22,091 bases of DNA from the IMG/VR virus record IMGVR_UViG_3300049489_001195, positions 1 to 22,091 of that record; one strand, written 5' to 3'. Shown here in pieces: positions 14,913 through 21,507 of this stretch. The translations under genes were made by a program, and so were the position numbers. The notes below the pieces were generated by a model that searched no databases, was not told where the DNA came from, and saw only the letters and a list, made by a program, of their open reading frames with translations. Each line of letters opens with the position of its first letter. Position 1 is the stretch's first letter. The stretch is from a virus.

Positions 14913-14970
14913 CGGGAGCCTCTCGGTAGGGGGACGGGACGTGCTGCTCAGGTGCCGGCGCGTGCGCCGC

Positions 14971-15825
14971 TCAGGTGAAGTCGACCTCGAGGACGCCGAG
15001 CTCGCCGGCGCTCCCGCTCGAGATGAGGCGCGCGCGCTTGCACGGCGCGGCGTCGCCGCTGTCGGTCGTCTGGACGCGGAAGCCGCCCAGCGCCTCGGCG
15101 CCGGCCGCGACCAGGCGCACGAGCACCACGTCGCCCGCGCGGAACGCGTTCTCGACGGTGACGAAGATCCGGCCCTTGCGGAGCACGGGCATCTGGTCGG
15201 AGTCCTCGTAGTTCTCGTTGTTCGAGCTCGAGGGGGTGATGAGGCCCTTCTGCGTCCGGACGCTCACGCCCATGACGTCGCCGCCCTCGAGCGAGACGCC
15301 GCTCACGCCGGCGACGCCGATCGCCGTGGTGCCGCCGGTCCCGCCCTGCGCCGGGATCGTCAGCGACGTGAAGTAGCTGTAGAAGAGCGTGCTCGTGAGC
15401 ACCTCGCCGCCCACGTCGGCGAAGGCGATGTTCTCGGTCACCGGCAGGCCGTTCTCGTCGAGGCCGGCCAGGACGGCCGTCACGGCGTCCTGGTTCGCGT
15501 GCGACGAGCGCGTGATCGTGATCTTGCGCGGCGGGCTGATGCGGCCGAGCGCGATGACGCCGTCCGCCTCCGTGTCGAGGACCTGCTGCGACGCGGAGGT
15601 CGCCAGCGCGACCAGGATCGCGTCGTCGTCCGCCGCGACCGCCGCCGGCGTCGAGACCGCGCGGTCGCCCCCCGACGTGCGCATCACCAGGAGCCCGGGC
15701 TCGATGGAGCTCCCCGGCGTTCCGTGGTCGACCACGGTCGAGACGATCTCGTTGAACGCCTCGTCGGCCAGGAGGCCGGGGTAGGCCTTGGCGGGGTCGG
15801 CGGTGAAGCTGGTCTGGGTGGCCAT
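14971..15825 (-). CDS. Capsid decoration / structural cement protein with Ig-like domain, 284 aa
   Basis: It lies between the protease/scaffold gene and the capsid gene, the usual place for a decoration or cement protein. Residues about 213-284 (PVLRKGRIFVTVENAFRAGDVVLVRL... to the end) match the cement-protein plan: G-R-I-x-V, then a long strand pair, then a terminal GxLGVLEVDF. The N-terminal FTADPAKAYPGLLADEAFN is also typical of these proteins. Residues 96-173 form a beta domain that is also in the tail sheath of this window, aligned without gaps. The ATG at 15825 has AAAGAG upstream. The domain probably projects from the capsid surface, which is an inference. Confidence 0.8.
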   Translation of the reverse strand: MATQTSFTADPAKAYPGLLADEAFNEIVSTVVDHGTPGSSIEPGLLVMRTSGGDRAVSTPAAVAADDDAILVALATSASQQVLDTEADGVIALGRISPPRKITITRSSHANQDAVTAVLAGLDENGLPVTENIAFADVGGEVLTSTLFYSYFTSLTIPAQGGTGGTTAIGVAGVSGVSLEGGDVMGVSVRTQKGLITPSSSNNENYEDSDQMPVLRKGRIFVTVENAFRAGDVVLVRLVAAGAEALGGFRVQTTDSGDAAPCKRARLISSGSAGELGVLEVDFT

Positions 15826-15877
15826 GGTCGTGCTCTTTCGGTGTCGAGAGGTCCGTGCGGCTCAGGGTCGACGGCGC

Positions 15878-16453
15878 TCAGCGCGTCGAGAGATCGAAGG
15901 GCGACGCCGGGTCGAGGTGCGGCGTCGGCGGCGCCGTCAGCGCGTCGCGGCGCGCGAGGCCGCTGGGGCTCGTGGGCTTCGGCGTTGCCGCCGCGATCCG
16001 GCCTTCGCAGCCGGCGAAGTAGATCTCGACGTACGTCGCATCGCGGGGCTTGCCGTCGGGGCCGATGAGCTTCGCGTCGCCGTCCAGCTTCGCGATGACC
16101 TCGCGGCGGATCGCGTCGCTCGTCTTGCCGTCGAGCTTCGCCTCGGCGCCGAGCACGCTCTTGGCCTGGGCGAAGAGGGCGGCGCGCGAGGCGATCCGCG
16201 CGTCCATCTTCGTCTCGTCGGTGGCCTCGCCGAGGTCCTTCTTCATCGCCGTGATCGTGGCGGTCGCGGCGTCGAGCGCGGCCTGCAGGCCGTCGCGCAC
16301 CTTGATCGCGTCGGCGAGCTTCGTCTTGAGCTCCTCGTTCTCCGAGGTCGCCTCCTCGAGCTCGGCGTCGCGACGGGCCTCACGGGCCGCGTTCGCTGCC
16401 GCCCACTCCGGCGAGCCGACCTCGTACTCCTTGCCGTCGATGCGCACCTTCAT
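15878..16453 (-). CDS. Putative nested scaffold protein from internal start, 191 aa
   Basis: An in-frame ATG at 16453 (Met213 of the fusion) is preceded by AGGGTGG with a 5-nt gap. It would make MKVRIDGKEYEVG followed by the helical scaffold part without the protease. The site sits exactly at the domain border after DPVIRVDS. Many phages make extra scaffold this way (for example lambda Nu3 within C). The evidence is the ribosome binding site, start codon and domain boundary. Expression is not shown. Confidence 0.6.
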   Translation of the reverse strand: MKVRIDGKEYEVGSPEWAAANAAREARRDAELEEATSENEELKTKLADAIKVRDGLQAALDAATATITAMKKDLGEATDETKMDARIASRAALFAQAKSVLGAEAKLDGKTSDAIRREVIAKLDGDAKLIGPDGKPRDATYVEIYFAGCEGRIAAATPKPTSPSGLARRDALTAPPTPHLDPASPFDLSTR

Positions 16454-17089
16454 GGAGTCCACCCTGATGACGGGATCCGGCCCGCCGCCGATGCGCACCT
16501 CGACACCGTCGAGGCGCAGGGACACGTCGCGACCCGCGCGGCCGGCACCAGCCGGGAGCAGGGCCACGTGGTTGTAGACGACGCCGCGCTGCACGGCGTC
16601 GTACGCCTCGCCCTCGGGCGAGGTGCCCGGCGTGGCGTCGAGCGTGCAGAGGTAGCCCGCCGAGATCTCCCCGAGCTGGCCCCTGTCGATCGCGTCGATG
16701 GTCGGCCCGTCGATGACGGCGAGCGAGGTCGCTACGAACTTCCCGTCGCGCTTGCCGACGTCGCGCACGTGGCCGACCGAGACCGCGCGTGCGGTGTCCG
16801 GCGTGACGAGCTGCGCGCGGGGATGATCGACCGTGACCACCGCGTCCTCGAGGGACTGCAGCGACTCCGCGCGGAAGGCCTCTTCGGGGGGCCGGTACTC
16901 GCGCACCACCGTCCCGTCGCCGCGCTGGTAGACCAGCACGCCGGTGCGCGCGATGCGCGCCGGAACCCGGATGCCGCCCGTCGGGGTGCGCTCGAGCTTG
17001 CCCACGCGCTCGAGGGTGGCGAAGTCGGCACGGGCGACGCGGCCCTCGGCCAGCTTCGTTCCCGCGTCGTCGAGTCGCACCGTCTGCAC
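15878..17089 (-). CDS. Prohead protease (DUF2213) fused to scaffold, 403 aa
   Basis: Residues 1-200 are a DUF2213 domain, which belongs with prohead serine proteases. Key residues are His89 in VTVDHP and Ser143 in GEISAGY, plus YNHVALLPAGAGRAG (172-186). The protease would cut scaffold and capsid proteins during head maturation. Residues 213-229 form a short beta motif (MKVRIDGKEYEVGSPEW). About 230-345 are charged helices likely to be coiled coil, typical of scaffolds. The start is GTG at 17089, with only a weak AGG upstream inside a small hairpin. The protease-scaffold fusion resembles lambda C-Nu3 in plan, though it is a different family. Catalytic assignments are by motif. Confidence 0.85.
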   Translation of the reverse strand: MQTVRLDDAGTKLAEGRVARADFATLERVGKLERTPTGGIRVPARIARTGVLVYQRGDGTVVREYRPPEEAFRAESLQSLEDAVVTVDHPRAQLVTPDTARAVSVGHVRDVGKRDGKFVATSLAVIDGPTIDAIDRGQLGEISAGYLCTLDATPGTSPEGEAYDAVQRGVVYNHVALLPAGAGRAGRDVSLRLDGVEVRIGGGPDPVIRVDSMKVRIDGKEYEVGSPEWAAANAAREARRDAELEEATSENEELKTKLADAIKVRDGLQAALDAATATITAMKKDLGEATDETKMDARIASRAALFAQAKSVLGAEAKLDGKTSDAIRREVIAKLDGDAKLIGPDGKPRDATYVEIYFAGCEGRIAAATPKPTSPSGLARRDALTAPPTPHLDPASPFDLSTR

Positions 17090-17091
17090 GA

Positions 17092-17107
17092 GCCGGAACC
17101 TGCCGGC
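17092..17107 (-). promoter_or_regulatory. Small hairpin holding the protease ribosome binding site
   Basis: On the minus strand GCCGG and CCGGC pair around CAGGTT, and the AGG of the loop is the only Shine-Dalgarno-like sequence before the GTG at 17089. It could limit initiation of the protease. The stem is only 5 bp, so this is tentative. Confidence 0.4.
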
Positions 17108-17127
17108 GTTCGCAAACGACCGCGAGC

Positions 17128-17162
17128 GATCTCTTCGATCTGTCCGATCCTGAGAGATCTCT
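17128..17162. repeat. Four GATC-centred repeats at 9-10 bp spacing
   Basis: GATC occurs at 17128, 17137, 17146 and 17156 on the plus strand, giving spacings of 9, 9 and 10 bp. The units are imperfect copies of CGATCTCTT, and the last lies in the perfect palindrome AGAGATCTCT (17153-17162). The array sits in the 114-bp spacer after the nuclease-like gene. It could be an operator for a DNA-binding protein such as the nearby ribbon-helix-helix protein. This is a sequence observation with an inferred role. Confidence 0.5.
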
Positions 17163-17184
17163 GGCGCGCGCCTGGGTCTCGAAC

Positions 17185-17200
17185 CACGCGCGCGCGCGTG
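17185..17200. repeat. Perfect 16-bp palindrome just after the nuclease-like gene
   Basis: CACGCGCGCGCGCGTG is self-complementary and starts 3 bp after the stop of the GIY-YIG-like gene. It could be a terminator-like stem or a binding site. In very GC-rich DNA a CG-alternating palindrome is not rare, so the weight is limited. Confidence 0.5.
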
Positions 17201-17203
17201 CGT

Positions 17204-17806
17204 TCAGCCGGCCATGATGCTCACAAGCAACCCGACCGAGCGGAAGCCGAGCCCACGGATCTGAATCACATCGCCGAAGGTGCTGGCTCTTTGTGCGAGC
17301 CCTATACGCCGCCACGTTCCTACGACGGTCCGCACTCGATCGACGGCGCGCGCCTCCTCGGCGGTTCTCGAGAGGACGCGCCCGAGATCGTCATCGCTTG
17401 GAAACGCCTCCCCCGCGATCATCTTCAAGAGAGTCAGCGCGCGTTCGGGCGTCGGTGCTGCGCGGAATCGGTCGAGCGCTGGTCGAACGAACGCTGGCAA
17501 CGAGAGCGTCGGAGCGCGCGCCGGCGACGAACTCTCAGCGGACGCGTCTGAGCGCGGCGGCGGAGACTCGCCGCACAACGCTGACGCGAGCTCGTCCGAG
17601 TTCAGGTCGAACCACTCGCCTCGCACTCGGCGAGCGTCGAAGAGTCGGTGCAGCCGCGCCTCCTCCGATCTGTCGCCGGGGAGCGTGCCGACCAGATCGA
17701 GCCGACTCGGCGAGCCGGTCTGGAGTCCGCGCAGGCGGGCACGCGGATCGTCGGCCTTTCCGATCTTCGTGTGCCCGGTGGCGTGGCAGCGAATGAAATA
17801 GATCAC
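17204..17806 (-). CDS. GIY-YIG nuclease-like protein (MUG113/T5orf172 type), 200 aa
   Basis: Residues 2-68 match the MUG113/T5orf172 branch of GIY-YIG nucleases. IYFIRC gives Tyr3 and GHTKIGKADD gives the KIG variant of the second motif. RARLRGLQTGSP holds the conserved Arg24. EEARLHRLF gives Glu49 and His53, and GEWFDL completes the fold (64-68). A Ser/Pro/Ala-rich linker (about 80-97) leads to a C-terminal helical domain ending IQIRGLGFRSVGLL. That end resembles the wing hairpin of OmpR-like winged-helix domains. The start is GTG at 17806 in a GTGA overlap with the RHH gene. It may be a homing-type nuclease or a DNA-cleaving accessory protein; target and activity are unknown. Confidence 0.78.
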   Translation of the reverse strand: MIYFIRCHATGHTKIGKADDPRARLRGLQTGSPSRLDLVGTLPGDRSEEARLHRLFDARRVRGEWFDLNSDELASALCGESPPPRSDASAESSSPARAPTLSLPAFVRPALDRFRAAPTPERALTLLKMIAGEAFPSDDDLGRVLSRTAEEARAVDRVRTVVGTWRRIGLAQRASTFGDVIQIRGLGFRSVGLLVSIMAG

Positions 17807-17991
17807 TTGGTCTTGTTGGAGCGCGTTTCCCGCTCGCGCAACGCGGTCTCGACGATCTCGAGCAAGATCAACCCGCGAGAGAGCGGCACGCGCGCCTCCG
17901 CCTCGCGGTCGCGCTGGTACCGATCGAGTCGAGCCAGCATCGCGTCATCGACGCGAAGCGCGAGCGTGTTGTCCCGCTTCCCGCGTGTCAT
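17803..17991 (-). CDS. Ribbon-helix-helix (CopG/Arc-like) DNA-binding protein, 62 aa
   Basis: The small protein has the ribbon-helix-helix order. NTLALRVDD (8-16) is the strand. AMLARLDRYQRDREAEARV is helix A. LSRGLILLEIVETALRERE is helix B, after the usual P-L-S-R turn. Such proteins bind DNA as dimers and often repress their own operon or act as antitoxins. The ATG at 17991 overlaps the stop of the 52-aa gene, and its TGA overlaps the nuclease-like GTG. It may regulate this cassette or nearby structural genes. A specific target is not known. Confidence 0.75.
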   Translation of the reverse strand: MTRGKRDNTLALRVDDAMLARLDRYQRDREAEARVPLSRGLILLEIVETALRERETRSNKTK

Positions 17992-18146
17992 CGCCGGTGG
18001 ATCCTCCAGCCAAAGCGCTCGAGGATGGCGAGCACCTGATCCCCCGCGATCTTGTCGAACTCCGCGGAGCCGCAGCGACCTCCGTCACGTAAGAACGTGA
18101 GCGCCCACGCGTGCCCGTCCCAAAGAGCGTCCACGTCGCCGGTCAT
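17988..18146 (-). CDS. Small uncharacterised protein, 52 aa
   Basis: The frame runs from ATG at 18146, which shares one base with the portal stop (TGATG), to TGA at 17988-17990, which overlaps the RHH start (ATGA). Coupling at both ends strongly suggests a real gene. The translation begins MTGDVDALWDGHAWALTF and ends ILERFGWRIHRR. It is Trp-rich for its size (Trp9, Trp14, Trp47). No family is recognised and no membrane segment or signal peptide is seen. Confidence 0.6.
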   Translation of the reverse strand: MTGDVDALWDGHAWALTFLRDGGRCGSAEFDKIAGDQVLAILERFGWRIHRR

Positions 18147-19846
18147 CACCCCTCCGTCGCCGAGGGGTCGCCGCCGGCGTTGAAACCCGGCGAGCCCTGG
18201 GGTGCGCCCGCTCCCTGCCCGAGCTGCGGCGCCGGTGCCGGCCCGGGCGTGCCCTTCGGCGGCCCGGTCACCGGGACCGCGGGCTCCGGCGGCAGCAGGC
18301 GCTCGGCGTCCTCGGGCGTGAGCCGGTGCACGACCTCGAGCAGCGCCTTCGCGTTCGCGCGCGGGTAGGTCCCTGCGGCCGTCTTGGCGATGACGTCACC
18401 GATCGCGGCGCTCCTCGGTGCCACCGTGCCGAGCTCGGCGTTGTCCTTCGGCGGCTGCGCGGCGAGATCCTTGCGCCGCTGGAGAGCGGCCGAGACCTCC
18501 GCCGTGTCGAGCACCACCGCGCCCGACGACGTCGACGTGAAGCGCCCGAGGGCCACGCTCTCCGGCGTGTAGACGCCCTTGTCGATCATCACCGCATCCG
18601 TCTCGGCGACGAGCTTCGAGAGCTCCGCGGCCTCCTTCGGCTTCGGCGTCCGGAGCGGCCGGTACTGCACGCGCCACGTCTCGGGCTCCTTGCCGGAGAC
18701 GGGACCCTTCTTGGCGAGCAGGCAGAGCCGCGCGATGCGCGTATGCCGCGGCAGGAGCACCTCGCGCTGCCAGCTCTCGACCTCGCCGTACCACGTCTCG
18801 AGCTCGCTCTCGCCGCTCGCTCCCGTCGGCGGCCGCCCGACGAAGACGGTGAGCGGGATGCCGGCGGCGATCGCCAGGCGCTCGACGCTCTTGTCGATGA
18901 GCGTGTCGACGCCCGCGATCGGCTGCGTGACGTTGACGACGTCCTCCTCGGTGTCGATCACCAGCGCCCGCGATCGCGATCGCGACGCATCGAGCAGGTT
19001 CATGCGGCGCCGGAAGTCGGGCTCCTTCGCCGTGATGATCGCGCCGAGCCCCTTGATCTTGAAGACGAACTGCGAGATCCGCGCGAGAAGCTGGCTCTTG
19101 CCCGAGTAGTCCTCGCCCGTCTGACGCAGCGCCTGCCAGCAGCGCTCGAGCACCGAGTCGTCCCAGCCGGCACGCTCGAGCTTGCGCTGGTCGGTCGTGC
19201 GCTCGCCCGGCCACACGATCACGCGCGACTCGTGCACCACCGCGCCGCCGGCGAAGTGCGCGCCGCCGAGCGCGGCGACTGCGGTCACGGTCTGTGGGTA
19301 GATCCGGAACGTCTCGGGCTGCTGAAAGCGGGGATGGTCCGGATGCGCGTACCGCGTCTCGACGACGACGACGCGGCGGTCGAACGTGTGCAGCCAGCCG
19401 ATCGATTCGATCGCGGCCTCGTCCACCGGCATGTGCGGGGCGCGCCCATCGTCCACTCCGATCCACGTGACGGCGCCGCCAAAGAGCCGACCCCAGCACG
19501 CGCCGAGCGCCATCTGCTCGGCGACGCAGAGCACCTCCTCGAGGACCTCGTACGCGGCGCGCTGCTCGGCGCTCGCCTTCGGGTCGCCCGGGAGCACGAG
19601 GTCCCAGCCGCGGCGCATCCCGTGCCGCACGATGCACTCGACGACCTTCGCCGCGAAGTGGTCCTCGACGTAGAGGGCCTCGAGCGTCGGGTCCGAGAGG
19701 CCGAGCCCGCGTGTCGAGAACGTCGTGTAGACGCTCGGGTCCTTGCTCCCGCCGATGCCGAGCATCTCGTTCGACCAGTCGTCCGCGCGCGCGACCGCGT
19801 CGATCACCGCCGCTGCGCCTGCCTTCACCAGCTCCGCTCCGCTCAT
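18146..19846 (-). CDS. Portal protein (DUF1073 family), 566 aa
   Basis: This forms the dodecameric portal ring for packaging and ejection. The ATG at 19846 is in an ATGA overlap with the terminase stop, with GGGAGG 5-6 nt upstream, so the upstream in-frame extension into terL is not used. The DUF1073 signature is clear: AIAAGIPLTVFVGRPPTG, then SGESELETWYGEVESWQ (about 326-360). An earlier segment with an aromatic-rich core (DHFAAKVVECIVRHGMRRGWDL, about 62-83) is the usual clip/wing part. The last 50 residues are Pro/Gly-rich and probably disordered. A Mu gpF-like protein often follows such portals, but here it is absent. Confidence 0.92.
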   Translation of the reverse strand: MSGAELVKAGAAAVIDAVARADDWSNEMLGIGGSKDPSVYTTFSTRGLGLSDPTLEALYVEDHFAAKVVECIVRHGMRRGWDLVLPGDPKASAEQRAAYEVLEEVLCVAEQMALGACWGRLFGGAVTWIGVDDGRAPHMPVDEAAIESIGWLHTFDRRVVVVETRYAHPDHPRFQQPETFRIYPQTVTAVAALGGAHFAGGAVVHESRVIVWPGERTTDQRKLERAGWDDSVLERCWQALRQTGEDYSGKSQLLARISQFVFKIKGLGAIITAKEPDFRRRMNLLDASRSRSRALVIDTEEDVVNVTQPIAGVDTLIDKSVERLAIAAGIPLTVFVGRPPTGASGESELETWYGEVESWQREVLLPRHTRIARLCLLAKKGPVSGKEPETWRVQYRPLRTPKPKEAAELSKLVAETDAVMIDKGVYTPESVALGRFTSTSSGAVVLDTAEVSAALQRRKDLAAQPPKDNAELGTVAPRSAAIGDVIAKTAAGTYPRANAKALLEVVHRLTPEDAERLLPPEPAVPVTGPPKGTPGPAPAPQLGQGAGAPQGSPGFNAGGDPSATEG

Positions 19847-21507
19847 GTCCGCCTCCCGTGCTCCCGAGCCCATGCCTCGACGTCGATCACCGGCCGCTCG
19901 CGCGCCTGCTCCTCGCGCCACGCTGCATCCTTCGCGTCCGCCGCCGCCTTCGCCTTCGCGAGCGCGTCCGCCTCGAGGCGCGCGCGCTGGCCGATCGCGT
20001 CGACGGTCGAGACCGTGCCGACCTCGAGCACCTGGACCGCGCACGAAATCGCGTCGATGAGATCGTCCTTCTTGCCGTTCGGGAACGGATGCGTCTGCCG
20101 GCGCAGCTTCGCGTTCCACTCCGCGCGGCGCGCGTAGACGCGCCCCTGCTCGGCGAGCAGCGCCCACGGCTTGGCGAGCGCCTGCTTCGCCGGCGAGCTC
20201 CGCTCCCGCTTCTTGCTCGAGCGCCGCGCTGGCTCGGGGTCCGTCTCGTTCGACCGGCGTGCGCTCGACACGATGCGCGCCGAGAGCCGGAGCTCCTCGA
20301 GCAGCGCCGCCGTCGTCTCCGCGTCGCGCTTACCTGCGGCGCCGGCGTCCTGGAAGATGGCCTGCTCGACCAGCGGCCCGTCGCGCTCGGCCACCCGCTC
20401 GACGAAGCGCGTCGTCGCGATCGGACCGAGCTGCGCCGACGCCACGTCCTCGATGTAGATCTCGCCGCCCTCGCACCAGGACACGCGCGCGCCCTCCGTC
20501 CAGTCGGGGTTCGGCTCCTTGCTCGTCGGCTCGCTCGAGCCGAAGTCCCAGCCGCGCGCCGTTCGCACGATCCGCGACGGCGGCGCGTCGACGAACCGAA
20601 TCGCGTCGAGCGCGAAGAAGTCTCCGGCGACGTCCTGGTTGAGCCAGTTGCCGCCGCGATCCTCGCCGCTCTCGCCGAAGAGCCGCAGCCGGTCGCGGCG
20701 CAGGAGGTTCCGCATGCGGCCGCGGTAGCCCGGGTCGTGCTTCGAGAGGCGCCGGTTGTCGCTCGTGCGCGCGAGCACGAACGTGAAGCTCATCACCTCC
20801 TCGGGCCCGAGCTCGGGGTTGGCCGCTCGCGCCTCGAGCTCCGAGTCGAACCACTCGAGCTCGTCGGTGAGCTCGCTCCGCACGAACCACCGCACCACGC
20901 CCGAGCGCTCCGGCCTGATGTAGCCGTCCTCGCCGATCCACCCTCCGCCGTCGAGCAGCTTCGCCAGCCACGAGTCGGGCTCGGCGTTGCAGCTCGCGCG
21001 CATCCGGGGCCGCAGCCCCGTCGTGCTCCGCATGCGCGAGACGAGGTACCAGAACTGCGACTCCTCGAAGTCCTGCAGCTCGTCGAAGATGACCAGGTCC
21101 TGCTCGCTCCCGTCGTACTCGCGGACGCTGTCGACGCTGTGCAGGTGCTGGAAGTCGATCCGGTGCTGGTCCTCGATGCGCCCGCTGCTCGCCTCGAAGA
21201 CAACCGACTTGTCGTCGCGCAGCACGCGCCCGCCGAACGCCGGCAGCATCATCGTCGCGCGGTCCCACAAGGACCCGCCCTTGAGCAGCGCGACCTCCGT
21301 CCGCCGGAACGCCGTCGCGCGCATCGCGCGCACGTGCGCGAGCTGCGTCAGCTTCGCCCCCTCGTAGAGCAACGACACGCTCTTGCCGCCGCCGGGGCTC
21401 CCGCCGATGACCGCGATCTCCGCGCTCGTCGTCGCGAAGACGTACTGCGGCCCCTCCTGCGGGGTCCACGCCTCGGCCGGATGCTGCTGCTGCGCCGCGC
21501 TACCCAC
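19843..21507 (-). CDS. terL: Terminase large subunit, 554 aa
   Basis: This is the packaging motor ATPase and headful/terminus nuclease. Walker A is GGSPGGGKS (35-43), Walker B is LVIFDE (138-143), and ASCNAEP (about 171-177) is the coupling motif. The C-terminal RNase H-like nuclease has Asp321 in RGWDFGSS, Asp387 in IFQDAGA, and Asp481/482/485 in KKDDLIDAIS. This arrangement is of the T4 gp17 type. The start is GTG at 21507 and overlaps the small-subunit stop by 8 bp. The C-terminal 60 residues are Ala/Glu/Lys helical. All catalytic motifs look intact. Confidence 0.95.
   Translation of the reverse strand: MGSAAQQQHPAEAWTPQEGPQYVFATTSAEIAVIGGSPGGGKSVSLLYEGAKLTQLAHVRAMRATAFRRTEVALLKGGSLWDRATMMLPAFGGRVLRDDKSVVFEASSGRIEDQHRIDFQHLHSVDSVREYDGSEQDLVIFDELQDFEESQFWYLVSRMRSTTGLRPRMRASCNAEPDSWLAKLLDGGGWIGEDGYIRPERSGVVRWFVRSELTDELEWFDSELEARAANPELGPEEVMSFTFVLARTSDNRRLSKHDPGYRGRMRNLLRRDRLRLFGESGEDRGGNWLNQDVAGDFFALDAIRFVDAPPSRIVRTARGWDFGSSEPTSKEPNPDWTEGARVSWCEGGEIYIEDVASAQLGPIATTRFVERVAERDGPLVEQAIFQDAGAAGKRDAETTAALLEELRLSARIVSSARRSNETDPEPARRSSKKRERSSPAKQALAKPWALLAEQGRVYARRAEWNAKLRRQTHPFPNGKKDDLIDAISCAVQVLEVGTVSTVDAIGQRARLEADALAKAKAAADAKDAAWREEQARERPVIDVEAWAREHGRRT

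Noticed and set aside
14913-14970. Possible terminator between decoration and capsid genes
   Set aside because: Only a 4-5 bp GC stem and a short GCTCAGGTG repeat at two spots are seen, with no U-tract. The capsid gene must also be transcribed through it.
18969-18984. Perfect 16-bp palindrome CGCGATCGCGATCGCG
   Set aside because: It encodes an Arg-Ser repeat in the portal and is explained by repeated codons in GC-rich DNA.
18146-20167. Portal gene starting 107 codons further upstream inside the terminase gene
   Set aside because: The extra segment is Arg/Gly-rich shadow of terL. The ATG at 19846 has an ATGA overlap and a good ribosome site and begins a normal portal N-terminus.
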